Positions 17,989 through 27,352 of a stretch of DNA of 64,000 bases are shown here, piece after piece. The notes under the pieces were generated by a model that saw only the letters and a list, made by a program, of their open reading frames with translations, had not been told where the DNA came from and ran no database searches. The stretch covers positions 1 through 64,000 of the forward strand of contig JACRLO010000021.1 of the NCBI GenBank assembly GCA_016235245.1, written 5' to 3'. How positions within the stretch are numbered: position 1 is the first letter of the stretch; each line of letters opens with the position of its first letter. This stretch comes from Nitrospirota bacterium. GTDB taxonomy: Bacteria; Nitrospirota; Thermodesulfovibrionia; Thermodesulfovibrionales; UBA6898. The position numbers and the translations under genes are program-made.

Positions 17989-19902
17989 ATGATCCTTAAC
18001 GGAAATAGCCCTTCGGGGCCGCTGGCGCAGATGTGGGACAGACGCAGGCAGGAGCTGAAGCTCGTGAATCCTGCCAACAAACGCAAATATAAGATCATTG
18101 TCGTCGGACTGGGGCTTGCGGGCGCCTCTGCCGCAGCTACCCTCGGTGAACTCGGCTATCAGGTTGAGGCGTTTTGCTTTCAGGACAGCCCCAGAAGAGG
18201 GCACAGCATTGCGGCCCAGGGTGGTATCAACGCGGCCAAGAACTATCCCAGTGACGGCGACAGCATATTCCGCCTTTTCCATGACACGATAAAAGGTGGA
18301 GACTTCAGGGCGCGTGAGTCAAACGTATACCGGCTTGCTACGCTCAGCAACCTTATCATTGACCAGTGCGTGGCGCAGGGTGTTCCCTTTGCCCGGGACT
18401 ATGCAGGTTATCTTGACAACCGGTCCTTTGGTGGAGCACAGGTATCGAGGACCTTCTATGCAAGGGGGCAGACAGGACAGCAGCTCCTGCTTGGCGCATA
18501 TGGCGCACTTTCCCGCCAGATACATGCCGGTACCGTCAGACTTTTTCCCAGATCTGAGATGCTCGACCTTGTGGTTGTCAACGGACAGGCCAGGGGCATA
18601 ATAGTGAGGGACCTGGTCACCGGCATGGTCAACAGTTTCGCTGCTGATGCCGTATGCCTCTGCACTGGGGGTTACACAAACGTATTTAACCTCTCGACCA
18701 ATGCCATGGGCTCCAACGTAACCGCGACCTTCCGCGCCTACATGAAGGGGGCCTATTTTGCGAATCCCTGCTACACGCAGATACATCCGACCTGCATACC
18801 GGTTACCGGAGAGCATCAGTCAAAACTGACGCTCATGTCCGAGTCGCTCCGCAACGACGGACGGGTCTGGGTGCCGAAGACCGGAGGGGACAAAAGAGCT
18901 CCGCGGGACATACCGGAGGGAGAGAGGGATTATTTCCTCGAAAGAAAATACCCCAGTTTCGGCAATCTTGCGCCGCGGGACATAGCCTCCCGCGCAGCGA
19001 AGGAAGTCTGCGATGAAGGCAGGGGAGTGGGGCCGGGGGGAAGAGGCGTATACCTTGATTTCGCCGATTCTATTGCACGGCTCGGGAAAGAGAAAATAGC
19101 AGAGCGATACGGCAACCTCTTTGAGATGTATCAGAAGATCACGGCAGAAAATGCGTATGACAGACCGATGCGCATCTATCCCGCGCCTCACTATGCCATG
19201 GGCGGACTCTGGGTGGACTATAACCTCCAGAGCAGCATCCCCGGACTCTTTGTCCTTGGAGAGGCCAACTTCTCGGACCATGGCGCAAACCGCCTTGGAG
19301 CCAGCGCTCTGATGCAGGGGCTTGCGGACGGGTATTTCATCATCTCCCATACCATCGCTGACCACCTTGCGCGCACAGAGCCCGGCAAGGTCAGGCCGGA
19401 GCACGAGGAGTTCAAAAGAGCGGAGGAAGGGGTCAATAGCCGCACAAAAAAACTGCTCTCGATCAAAGGGGGAAAGACGGCAAGCGATTTCCACCGGCAG
19501 CTTGGCAGTATCATGTGGGAGCATGTCGGTATGGCAAGAACCAGAGAGAGCCTTGGCATCGCCCTAGGTCGGATACCCGAGCTCAGAGCGGAGTTTTGGG
19601 AGAACGTGGCAATACCCGGCAGCGGGGCTCAACTGAACCAGGAACTCGAAAAAGCGGGGCGTGTTGCTGACTTCCTCGAGTTTGCGGAACTGATGGCCCT
19701 TGATGCGCTTCAGCGTGAAGAGTCCTGTGGCGGCCATTTTCGGGTTGAGCATCAGATGCCTGACGGAGAAGCCAGGCGCGACGACGAAAACTTCTGCTAC
19801 GTGGCGGCGTGGCAGTTCAGGGGAAGAGACGGCAGCCCCGAGCTTCACAAGGAGCCGCTCATCTTTGAGAATATACCGCTTGCAACAAGGAGCTACAAGT
19901 AA
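17989..19902 (+). CDS. sdhA: Succinate dehydrogenase flavoprotein subunit
   Basis: A 637-residue FAD subunit of complex II that interconverts succinate and fumarate. The dinucleotide fold [12 protein letters not shown] begins near residue 40, and [15 protein letters not shown] contains the His that binds FAD covalently. The catalytic region includes [13 protein letters not shown] near the C-terminal third. The extended N-terminus before the FAD fold (about 35 residues) and the overall length match the B-type enzymes of delta-type bacteria and Bacteroidetes. Its stop overlaps the sdhB start by one base. Confidence 0.95.
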   Translation: MILNGNSPSGPLAQMWDRRRQELKLVNPANKRKYKIIVVGLGLAGASAAATLGELGYQVEAFCFQDSPRRGHSIAAQGGINAAKNYPSDGDSIFRLFHDTIKGGDFRARESNVYRLATLSNLIIDQCVAQGVPFARDYAGYLDNRSFGGAQVSRTFYARGQTGQQLLLGAYGALSRQIHAGTVRLFPRSEMLDLVVVNGQARGIIVRDLVTGMVNSFAADAVCLCTGGYTNVFNLSTNAMGSNVTATFRAYMKGAYFANPCYTQIHPTCIPVTGEHQSKLTLMSESLRNDGRVWVPKTGGDKRAPRDIPEGERDYFLERKYPSFGNLAPRDIASRAAKEVCDEGRGVGPGGRGVYLDFADSIARLGKEKIAERYGNLFEMYQKITAENAYDRPMRIYPAPHYAMGGLWVDYNLQSSIPGLFVLGEANFSDHGANRLGASALMQGLADGYFIISHTIADHLARTEPGKVRPEHEEFKRAEEGVNSRTKKLLSIKGGKTASDFHRQLGSIMWEHVGMARTRESLGIALGRIPELRAEFWENVAIPGSGAQLNQELEKAGRVADFLEFAELMALDALQREESCGGHFRVEHQMPDGEARRDDENFCYVAAWQFRGRDGSPELHKEPLIFENIPLATRSYK

Positions 19903-20657
19903 TGGACCTTATCTTATATATCTGGAGGCAAAACGGTCCTGAGGATATGGGCAGGCTGGAGCAGCATCGGGCGTTACATATAAGCCCTGACATGTCATTC
20001 CTTGAGATGCTCGATCAGGTAAACGAAGCCCTCATCAAAGAAGGCAGAGAACCGGTTGCTTTTGACCATGACTGCAGGGAAGGCATCTGCGGCATGTGTT
20101 CGCAGGTGATTAACGGCATTCCCCACGGCCCCCAGAAAAAAACGACGGTCTGCCAGCTCCATATGCGCAACTTCAAAGATGGCGATACTATCTATATTGA
20201 ACCCTGGAAGGCGCGTGCCTTCCCGGTGATCAGAGACCTGATCGTCGACCGGAGCAGTCTTGACCGAATCGTCCAGTCGGGTGGATATGTCTCAGTGCAT
20301 ACCGGCGGTGTGCCTGACGCAAACGCAATCCTGATACCAAAGGAAGACGCAGACAGCGCCATGGACGCCTCAGAATGCATCGGCTGCGGCGCCTGTGTGG
20401 CTGCCTGCCCCAATGGCTCGGCCATGCTCTTTACCGCTGCAAAGGTATCTCACCTTGCGGCGCTGCCGCAGGGAAGAGTTGAGGCTGCGCGCCGGGTATG
20501 TGCCATGACTGAGGCCATGCTTCGTGAGGGGTTCGGAAACTGCAGCAACCATTATGCGTGCGAGGCGGCATGTCCCAAGGGGATCAAGGTGAAGTTCATT
20601 GCAAAACTAAACAGGGAGTACATAAAAGCTCAATTCAATACAGGGAGAAATACATGA
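19902..20657 (+). CDS. sdhB: Succinate dehydrogenase iron-sulfur subunit
   Basis: A 251-residue electron-transfer subunit joining SdhA to the haems of SdhC. The [2Fe-2S] domain has CREGICGMC with a later Cys in TVCQL. The C-terminal domain has [14 protein letters not shown] and [14 protein letters not shown] for the [4Fe-4S] and [3Fe-4S] clusters. It overlaps both neighbours (one base with sdhA, four with mdh), so expression is tightly coupled. Confidence 0.95.
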   Translation: MDLILYIWRQNGPEDMGRLEQHRALHISPDMSFLEMLDQVNEALIKEGREPVAFDHDCREGICGMCSQVINGIPHGPQKKTTVCQLHMRNFKDGDTIYIEPWKARAFPVIRDLIVDRSSLDRIVQSGGYVSVHTGGVPDANAILIPKEDADSAMDASECIGCGACVAACPNGSAMLFTAAKVSHLAALPQGRVEAARRVCAMTEAMLREGFGNCSNHYACEAACPKGIKVKFIAKLNREYIKAQFNTGRNT

Positions 20658-21586
20658 AAAAAAAGGTGACTGTCATAGGTGCAGGCAACGTTGGTGCTTC
20701 ACTGTCGCAGATGATCGTGCAGCAGGGCGGCGCTGACGTTGTGCTCTTCGATATTGCAGAGGGGGTTCCGCAGGGCAAGGCACTCGACCTTGCTGAGGCC
20801 TGTCCTCTGTGGGGTTCTTCGTCCCGCATTACCGGCACAAACGACTATGCAGAGACGGCTGGATCAGATGTAATTGTGGTAACAGCCGGTTTTCCGAGAA
20901 AGCCTGGCATGAGCAGAGACGACCTTCTTTCAGCAAATGCAGCGGTGGTCTCCGGCGTTGTCGGCCATACCGCAACGTTGTCTCCCGATGCGGTCATCAT
21001 TATCGTAACCAACCCCATGGATGTCATGACTCAGTTGAGCCTGAAGGTCTCAGGCTTCGACCCCCGCAGGGTGATCGGGATGGGAGGCATCCTGGATTCA
21101 GCGAGGTTCAGGACCTTTGTGGCCTGGGAAATGGGGGCGTCGCCTCAGGATGTTGAAGCCCTTGTGCTGGGGGGCCACGGGGATCTGATGGTCCCGATGC
21201 CGCGCTTCACCACGGTTAAAGGCGTGCCTGTCACAACGCTTCTTGGCGGGGAGAGGATTAACGCACTTATTGAGAGGACAAAAAGCGGCGGCGCTGAGGT
21301 GGTCTCTCTCTTAAAGACCGGGAGCGCCTATTATGCGCCGGCTGCGGCAACCCACCAGATGGTTATGTCTGTTATCCTTGACGAAAAAAGAATGCTCCCC
21401 TGCGCAGCCTATCTGAACGGACAATACGGTACGCAGGGGGTTTATACCGGAGTGCCGGTTTTGCTGGGAGCCGACGGAGTGGAGAAGATTATTGAGCTGC
21501 CGCTGAACGATCAGGAAAGAGCAGATTTCGATCGTTCTGTGGAGGCTGTCAGGCAGCTTACGGATAAACTGAAACTGACAACATAA
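20654..21586 (+). CDS. mdh: Malate dehydrogenase
   Basis: A 310-residue NAD-dependent malate dehydrogenase of the LDH-like group. Landmarks are [10 protein letters not shown] (NAD fold), [16 protein letters not shown] (mobile loop with substrate arginine), NPMDVMT and the catalytic GGHGDLM. The frame is open upstream within sdhB, but ATG 20654 overlaps the sdhB stop by four bases, has GGGAG seven bases before it, and gives the normal N-terminus. It returns oxaloacetate, the acceptor consumed by PrpC, once succinate has been oxidised and hydrated. Confidence 0.95.
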   Translation: MKKKVTVIGAGNVGASLSQMIVQQGGADVVLFDIAEGVPQGKALDLAEACPLWGSSSRITGTNDYAETAGSDVIVVTAGFPRKPGMSRDDLLSANAAVVSGVVGHTATLSPDAVIIIVTNPMDVMTQLSLKVSGFDPRRVIGMGGILDSARFRTFVAWEMGASPQDVEALVLGGHGDLMVPMPRFTTVKGVPVTTLLGGERINALIERTKSGGAEVVSLLKTGSAYYAPAAATHQMVMSVILDEKRMLPCAAYLNGQYGTQGVYTGVPVLLGADGVEKIIELPLNDQERADFDRSVEAVRQLTDKLKLTT

Positions 21587-21623
21587 TTGCCACAAAATAC
21601 ATAAATAACCAAGGAGGCTTACG

Positions 21624-23522
21624 ATGGGCAGGTACGAGGAAGTTTTTAACAGAAGTATTCAGGACCCGGAGGGTTTCTGGGCAGAGGCTGCTGAAGCAAT
21701 TGACTGGTACAAGAAGTGGGACAAAGTTCTGGACGATTCGAACAAGCCTTTTTACCGCTGGTTTTCCGGCGGTGAGATGAACACCTGCTACAATGCGGTT
21801 GACCGGCATGTCAAAGACGGCCGGGCTGAGCAGACGGCACTTATTTATGACAGTCCTGTTACCGGTTCGATACAGAAATATACCTATCGTGAACTGCTTG
21901 AAAAGGTCTCGCGGTTTGCCGGAGCGCTTAAGGATATGGGAGTAGCCAAAGGCGATACGGTCATTATTTATATGCCGATGATCCCGCAGGCAGCAATAGC
22001 AATGCTCGCCTGCGCGCGTCTGGGGGCGATTCACTCGGTGGTATTTGGCGGCTTTGCTCCGCACGAGCTTGCCATCCGCATTGACGATGCGAGGCCGCGT
22101 GTCATCATCTCCGCCTCCTGCGGCATAGAGGTAAAGAAGATTATCGAGTATAAATCGATGCTCAACAAGGCCATTGAACTTGCCGAACATAAACCGGAAA
22201 AATGCGTAATTCTGCAGCGTCCCCAGGTTGCTGCCGAGCTGACACCGGGACGTGATTTTGACTGGGATGACGTATCGGCAAAGGCGGAACCGGCTGACTG
22301 CGTACCGGTCAAGGCGACTGACCCGCTCTATATCCTCTACACCTCTGGCACAACCGGCAAGCCTAAAGGCATTGTGCGCGACAACGGCGGTCATGCCGTT
22401 GCGCTGCGCTGGAGCATGGAGAACATCTATGATACGAAACCTGGTGAGGTTTTCTGGGCTGCATCTGACGTGGGGTGGGTAGTTGGCCATTCCTACATTG
22501 TCTATGCCCCGCTTCTGGCAGGTTGCACGACCATACTGTATGAAGGAAAACCGGTCGGCACGCCTGATCCGGGAGCCTTCTGGAGGGTAATCTCTGAACA
22601 CGGCGTGAAGACCCTTTTTACGGCGCCGACTGCGTTTCGGGCAATCAAGAGGGACGATCCTCAGGGTGATTACCTGAAAAAGTATGACCTGTCGAATTTC
22701 AAATATCTATTTCTGGCCGGTGAACGGCTCGATCCGGATACCTACCACTGGGCCCATAATTTACTTCACAGGCCGGTCATTGACCACTGGTGGCAGACAG
22801 AGACCGGCTGGCCGATAACCGCAAACTGCATGGGCATAGAACAGTTTCCCCTCAAACCGGGATCATCGACCATGCCTGTTCCGGGATTCGACGTTCAGAT
22901 ACTCGACAGCAGCGGCAAGGTTCTCGGTCCCACGCAGGAGGGACTTGTTGTTGTGAAACTGCCTCTTCCTCCGGGCACGCTGCCGACGCTCTGGCAGGCT
23001 GATGAGAGATTTTTACAGTCATATACAAAGGTATATCCCGGTTACTATTTCACGAGCGACGGGGGGTTCAGGGATGAGGATGGGTATGTCTTTATCATGG
23101 GCCGCGTTGACGATGTGATCAATGTAGCAGGTCATCGTCTTTCGACCGGTGAGATGGAAGAGATTATTTCCCAGCACCCGGATGTTGCAGAATGTGCAGT
23201 CTTTGGTGTGCATGATTCGCTTAAGGGACAGGTTCCTTTTGGCCTTGTGGTCCTGAAGGCGGGTGTCAAGACAGACAGCAGTGAGATGAAAAAAGGACTG
23301 GTGGGAATGATACGGCAGGAAATCGGCCCCATTGCCTGCTTTAACGAGGCTGCGGTTGTCGCAAGACTGCCGAAAACGCGCTCGGGAAAGATCCTGAGAG
23401 GCACGATGAGAAAAATCGCTGACGGCGAACCATTTGCCATGCCCTCGACCATCGAGGACCCTGCGGTTCTTGGTGAAATTGAGGAAACGCTCAGAAAAGC
23501 GGGGTATGCGAACAAAAAATAG
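21624..23522 (+). CDS. prpE: Propionyl-CoA synthetase (acyl-CoA synthetase)
   Basis: A 632-residue AMP-forming acyl-CoA synthetase. The ATP motif YTSGTTGKPKG is near residue 238 and the C-terminal catalytic lysine is in KTRSGKILRG near 587. The N-terminal domain FWAEAAEAIDWYKKWDKVLD and overall length fit PrpE rather than acetyl-CoA synthetase, and its operon position agrees: it makes propionyl-CoA for PrpC. AAGGAGG precedes the ATG by seven bases. An intrinsic terminator follows 20 bases after the stop. Confidence 0.93.
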   Translation: MGRYEEVFNRSIQDPEGFWAEAAEAIDWYKKWDKVLDDSNKPFYRWFSGGEMNTCYNAVDRHVKDGRAEQTALIYDSPVTGSIQKYTYRELLEKVSRFAGALKDMGVAKGDTVIIYMPMIPQAAIAMLACARLGAIHSVVFGGFAPHELAIRIDDARPRVIISASCGIEVKKIIEYKSMLNKAIELAEHKPEKCVILQRPQVAAELTPGRDFDWDDVSAKAEPADCVPVKATDPLYILYTSGTTGKPKGIVRDNGGHAVALRWSMENIYDTKPGEVFWAASDVGWVVGHSYIVYAPLLAGCTTILYEGKPVGTPDPGAFWRVISEHGVKTLFTAPTAFRAIKRDDPQGDYLKKYDLSNFKYLFLAGERLDPDTYHWAHNLLHRPVIDHWWQTETGWPITANCMGIEQFPLKPGSSTMPVPGFDVQILDSSGKVLGPTQEGLVVVKLPLPPGTLPTLWQADERFLQSYTKVYPGYYFTSDGGFRDEDGYVFIMGRVDDVINVAGHRLSTGEMEEIISQHPDVAECAVFGVHDSLKGQVPFGLVVLKAGVKTDSSEMKKGLVGMIRQEIGPIACFNEAAVVARLPKTRSGKILRGTMRKIADGEPFAMPSTIEDPAVLGEIEETLRKAGYANKK

Positions 23523-23541
23523 CAGCGACAATGAACGAGAT

Positions 23542-23572
23542 AAAAATGCGGCTTTCGGGCCGCATTTTTTTT
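23542..23572. terminator. Bidirectional terminator between prpE and the methyltransferase gene
   Basis: AAAAATGCGGC (23542-23552) and GCCGCATTTTT form a stem around a short TTTCGG loop, with A-runs and T-runs on both sides. It can end prpE transcription on the plus strand and the convergent methyltransferase transcript on the minus strand. Confidence 0.88.
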
Positions 23573-23595
23573 ATGAAGACTGGATGCCGCGAAAG

Positions 23596-24861
23596 CTACT
23601 TCTTATGAAAAAGGACAATGCGGTTGGTGTTGGTGCCGTCGGTGTTATTGCTGACCCCCCAGATGTTTGAGGTCTTGGTAAATTCCTGCAGGTTAATAAC
23701 GATCCCTTCGCAGGAGAAGCCCGCAGCAATGCCAAGGGGCACCACAAATTCATCGAGCCTGATCGTCCCTTTTCGTACTTCGCCCACCTCAAAGGCTACC
23801 CAACCGCCCTTTTTCGTGATCCGATACAGTTCATGAAAGACCCTGCCCATGATCTCCGACCAATCTGTTATCGATTTCGGCGTAGATATACCTGAGGCGA
23901 TCTTTTCGGCATCCATGCCATTGAACCAGCATCTGAGCCAGTTGTCCTTTGAATACGTGACAATGTCCAGGAAGGGCGGTGATGTTACGGTCAACTGAAC
24001 GGTTTTTGATTGTATCTCTGCTGTTTTGGATGCATCACATGCCAGGAATAATGCCGTTTCCCCTGCCTTGTTCAGGTAACTCTTCTGTTCTTCTGTCACA
24101 TTCCTGAGGAGGCTTTTTGTTTTTTTCAGGATGATCTGTTTAATATCCCTATATTCCGGGATTTGGTCGCGCTTTATATTTATCCTGATCTGTTCATCCT
24201 GTGTTATTGCCTGATTGGGCGGAAACGTATAGACCGAGAAAAAGCCTGAGGAGTGGCCGGTCAGGCGGTTCGTGGCAACCATGCGGATCCATCTGTCTGT
24301 CATGTCCTCAGATCCGTCCTCTTTTCTTTTCTGCAGATACTGTTTGAGTGAAAGGATTTCTGTCAGCGTATCAGCATGATAGAACATCGATAGATCTGTG
24401 TCAGGCTTGATCCGTTTCTTAAATCTGATCTGCTCAACGCGCTCTGCGATATCCTCAAAACGGGGGATGAAAAAACGCGGTATTGCCAGTATTTGATTAA
24501 GCGGATTGATGTCGTTTGAGATGATCCTGCGGCAGAGCAGTCCTGCCTCGATAACGGTTGTGCCCCGCCCGCTGAACGGATCATACACAATATCACCCTC
24601 TGATGTAAGGAGGTTGATAAAGAAGGCAGGCAACTGCGGCTTAAAGCATGCCCTGTACGATATCTCATGGATTGAAGAGGCCTGCCGCTGTCTTGCAGTC
24701 CAGAATTCATTTATATACTGAGGTATGCGGTGACCATCAAGAGAAACGGTTCGGACTATTGTTGCTGATTCATGTTGGTGAGGAACATCTGAAACGTGTA
24801 TATTTCTGAATTGGCTGATATAGCTTGCAAGAGTTTCTGTATTGCCTTTTGTGCCAATCAT
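23596..24861 (-). CDS. Orphan DNA methyltransferase (N4-cytosine/N6-adenine type)
   Basis: A 421-residue site-specific DNA amino-methyltransferase. The SAM-binding motif DPFSGRGTT (94-102) comes before the catalytic motif TSPPF (293-297), which gives the beta-class order; TSPPF is commonly linked to N4-cytosine transfer, but adenine cannot be excluded. A target-recognition region of nearly 190 residues separates the motifs. No restriction endonuclease gene adjoins it, so it is either an epigenetic orphan or the remnant of a system. It starts 29 bases after the 3' end of tRNA-Ser(CGA), a common insertion point, and has no visible Shine-Dalgarno. Confidence 0.88.
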   Translation of the reverse strand: MIGTKGNTETLASYISQFRNIHVSDVPHQHESATIVRTVSLDGHRIPQYINEFWTARQRQASSIHEISYRACFKPQLPAFFINLLTSEGDIVYDPFSGRGTTVIEAGLLCRRIISNDINPLNQILAIPRFFIPRFEDIAERVEQIRFKKRIKPDTDLSMFYHADTLTEILSLKQYLQKRKEDGSEDMTDRWIRMVATNRLTGHSSGFFSVYTFPPNQAITQDEQIRINIKRDQIPEYRDIKQIILKKTKSLLRNVTEEQKSYLNKAGETALFLACDASKTAEIQSKTVQLTVTSPPFLDIVTYSKDNWLRCWFNGMDAEKIASGISTPKSITDWSEIMGRVFHELYRITKKGGWVAFEVGEVRKGTIRLDEFVVPLGIAAGFSCEGIVINLQEFTKTSNIWGVSNNTDGTNTNRIVLFHKK

Positions 24862-24889
24862 GAGGTCAGTCCTAACGCATGGAGATAAC

Positions 24890-24979
24890 TGGCGGAGAGG
24901 GGGGGATTCGAACCCCCGATGGAGTTGCCCCCATAACGATTTTCGAGACCGCCGCCTTCAACCGCTCAGCCACCTCTCC
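24890..24979 (-). tRNA. tRNA-Ser(CGA)
   Basis: On the minus strand GGAGAGG pairs with CCTCTCC, G is the discriminator and CCA is encoded (24892-24890). The anticodon loop CTCGAAA gives anticodon CGA, which reads UCG. The long variable arm is that of class II tRNA-Ser. The methyltransferase gene lies directly downstream on the same strand. Confidence 0.94.
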
Positions 24980-25109
24980 AAGGCGTCTATTTTACCGCAA
25001 ACGTATTTACAATTGAAACCGTGATGAGGGAAAAATGATGAGCAGGCTTCTCCTGTTACTGCCCAATCCTGCGGAATAGTGATGAAATGTCGGCGAGAGC
25101 CCTGTGTTG

Positions 25110-25517
25110 TCAGTGAAATGCCTGTTCTTTGACCTGGATCACGGTCAGGGGCATTGAACTGACCAGTTCCTTGTCGAGATAGTGCTCAATCCAGTATGTG
25201 CCGGCTGCCCGGAACTCGATATTCAGATGCAGGGAAACATCGCGGTGTTTGTGATGAGCGTCGTTCATCGCGATCCGTGATACCGTTTCCCTGAGCGTGG
25301 TCTTCCGGTCAGGGGACAAAAGTCGTGTAATAATTTCAAATTCTCCCCGGCCTTCAGTCCATTCGGACATGAGGGCAAGACGCGGGTGAAGCACAGGGAA
25401 ACTCATGGCGTAGATGTTTTCAAAAAGACCCATGAGGCTGATCTTGCCCCCCTGTTCCTGTCTCACATCATCGCAGACGATGGTGTAGCTGAGTGATGGT
25501 TTCATTGTCTCTGTCAT
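25110..25517 (-). CDS. DUF6941-like protein of unknown function
   Basis: A 135-residue protein, from ATG 25517 with AGGGG upstream. The frame is open for 60 more codons upstream, but these look non-coding. The sequence starts MTETMKPSLSYTIVCDDVR and contains KISLMGLFENI and a C-terminal half with beta-rich features (GTYWIEHYLDKELVSSMPLTV). This matches small proteins annotated as DUF6941, which have no established function. No membrane segment, signal peptide or metal motif is visible. It is divergent from the next gene. Confidence 0.7.
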   Translation of the reverse strand: MTETMKPSLSYTIVCDDVRQEQGGKISLMGLFENIYAMSFPVLHPRLALMSEWTEGRGEFEIITRLLSPDRKTTLRETVSRIAMNDAHHKHRDVSLHLNIEFRAAGTYWIEHYLDKELVSSMPLTVIQVKEQAFH

Positions 25518-25689
25518 TGGGAGCCCCTTTGTAATAGCGATAGCAGTAATAGTCTGTATTTTACCGTTCACCGGAAAAAACAACAAGAAGCCGCCGGATA
25601 CCTTAGAGCGTATTCCTGCCACAATCGGATACGCTCGCAGATCTGCTGATGTATGGAAATACGCTCCGGACAAACGGTAAAATAAGCCC

Positions 25690-25923
25690 ATGATCATTCA
25701 TACGAAAAATGGAGAAATGACTGACACGTTACTGCAGTTGAGAGAAATGTTCCCCTCCCTTGCCGATGAAGCGGATTCGCTTGAGGTCCTTGTCTGCGTC
25801 AGGGAGGATGCGGTGCGGGTCAGGGCCTTTGCTGCCATGTCAGGATTCAGGACCGAACTCTGTCGTGAAGACGACCATTACCGGATCAGCATTAGCGGCA
25901 GTTCCTGCGGATGTTGCAGGTAA
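25690..25923 (+). CDS. Small TusA-like protein with a C-terminal CGCC tail
   Basis: A 77-residue protein. Its second half (LEVLVCVREDAVRVRAFAAM then GFRTELCREDDHYRISISG) follows the TusA pattern of strand, charged turn, helix and final strands. The N-terminal Cys-Pro that defines working TusA proteins is missing (the helix reads MTDTLLQLREMF). Instead the protein ends in SSCGCCR. A degenerate TusA fold with a relocated thiol, perhaps for metal or sulfur binding, is my reading. It begins a run with an FAD protein four bases later and a B12-radical SAM protein, so it may serve one of them. The family assignment is moderate and the function unknown. Confidence 0.6.
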   Translation: MIIHTKNGEMTDTLLQLREMFPSLADEADSLEVLVCVREDAVRVRAFAAMSGFRTELCREDDHYRISISGSSCGCCR

Positions 25924-25927
25924 TTCG

Positions 25928-27352
25928 ATGAGTATTCCGTTTCAGGAAAATGAGCATATCGTGGTATTGGGAGGCGGACTGACCGGTCTTTCTGCAGGAG
26001 CTGTTCTTGCCCGGGCAGGGTTTGGGGTGCGTGTGCTTGAAGCCGACATGACGGTCGGAGGCCTCTCAAAGACGATTTATCACAACGGCTTCAGGTTTGA
26101 TCTCGGCGGCCACCGGTTCTTTACGACTGACGAAAAACTGAATTATTTTATTCGGGACCTGATGCAGGATGAACTGATCACCGTGCCCCGCTCCAGCAAG
26201 ATTTTCATGCGGGATACGTTTCTCGACTATCCTCTCAGACCCGCAAATGCTTTTTTTGGGCTCGGTATATCTACGAGCCTCGGTATCCTTGTTGATTTCG
26301 GCATCGAAAAATGCAGAGGCTTATTCGGCCGAAAAGACCCTGTTTCTCTTGAGGACTGGGTGATAAGAAACTTCGGCCGCACCATGTTCGATATTTACTT
26401 TAAGGTCTATAGTGAAAAGGTCTGGGGTATCGATTGCAGCAGGATCAGCGCTGAATGGGTTGACCGCAGGATCAGCGGGTTGTCGCTCGGCAGGGCGCTC
26501 AAAAATGCATTTTTCAGGGCAGGCGGGAAAAAGATTCCGACCCTCGTGGATGAGTTCTTTTATCCGAAGCTCGGTATCGGCAGGATATCTGACCGGCTTA
26601 AAGACGAGATCGAGCTGCATAATGAGGTCAGGCTTGATACCAGGGTCGAGGAGATCCATCACGACCATGGCGAGATCAAAAGCATCGCGGTGCGTCATCA
26701 GGGCAAGCGTGAGCTGATAACCGGCAGGCAGTTCATATCGAGTCTGCCCCTGACCCACGTTATCAATATGCTGCGTCCTGCTCCACCGCATCATATCCTT
26801 GAGGCGGCATCAAGACTCAGGTTTCGGGACCTTGTCGTTGTCGCCGTTATGATCGACAAAAAACGGGTTACTGATCAGACATGGATCTACATACCGGAGG
26901 AGAAAATACCTTTTGGCAGGATTCATGAGCCGACGAACTGGTCTGAGATGATGGCTCCGGAGGGCAAGACCCTGCTTGTGGTCGAATATTTCAGTTTTAA
27001 AGGTGACAGGATATGGAGCGAAACGGATGCGCACCTTCTTGAGATTACGGTCGGGCACCTTGAGAAACTCGGCTTTATCGAAAGCAGAGATGTATGCGAC
27101 AGCATGGTCGTCCGCGTTCCAAAGGCCTATCCGCTTTTTGAAGTCGGCTATCATGGGCTTTGCGATGAACTCTATACGTATCTGGGGCAGTTTAAGAATC
27201 TTCATATTGCCGGAAGATCAGGCATGTTTCGCTATTACAATATGGACCATGCGATAGAGTCAGGCATCGGTGCAGCAGAGGCTGTGATACGCAGGGGTGC
27301 GCCTTCATCTGCTTCGGCAGAAGCAGATACATTCTATGCAGGCTGCAAATAA
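25928..27352 (+). CDS. FAD-dependent oxidoreductase, protoporphyrinogen oxidase/UGM-like
   Basis: A 474-residue flavoprotein from ATG 25928; the frame is open upstream but only this start gives the normal N-terminus. The FAD fold is VVLGGGLTGLSAGAVLARAG, followed by VLEADMTVGG and the FDLGGHRFF motif shared with UDP-galactopyranose mutase-like and phytoene-desaturase-like enzymes. The C-terminal AGRSGMFRYYNMDHAIESG closes the FAD site. The substrate cannot be told from sequence. Its last base is shared with the ATG of a B12-radical SAM gene, and a TusA-like gene precedes it, so the three probably work in one pathway, possibly lipid or glycan modification. Confidence 0.82.
   Translation: MSIPFQENEHIVVLGGGLTGLSAGAVLARAGFGVRVLEADMTVGGLSKTIYHNGFRFDLGGHRFFTTDEKLNYFIRDLMQDELITVPRSSKIFMRDTFLDYPLRPANAFFGLGISTSLGILVDFGIEKCRGLFGRKDPVSLEDWVIRNFGRTMFDIYFKVYSEKVWGIDCSRISAEWVDRRISGLSLGRALKNAFFRAGGKKIPTLVDEFFYPKLGIGRISDRLKDEIELHNEVRLDTRVEEIHHDHGEIKSIAVRHQGKRELITGRQFISSLPLTHVINMLRPAPPHHILEAASRLRFRDLVVVAVMIDKKRVTDQTWIYIPEEKIPFGRIHEPTNWSEMMAPEGKTLLVVEYFSFKGDRIWSETDAHLLEITVGHLEKLGFIESRDVCDSMVVRVPKAYPLFEVGYHGLCDELYTYLGQFKNLHIAGRSGMFRYYNMDHAIESGIGAAEAVIRRGAPSSASAEADTFYAGCK

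Noticed and set aside
21558-22601. Minus-strand frame of 347 codons opposite prpE
   Set aside because: Antisense to conserved acyl-CoA synthetase motifs; no domain or start signal.
24862-25109. Attachment site or integrase remnant near tRNA-Ser(CGA)
   Set aside because: No repeat of the tRNA 3' end and no integrase fragment could be seen between 23500 and 25700.
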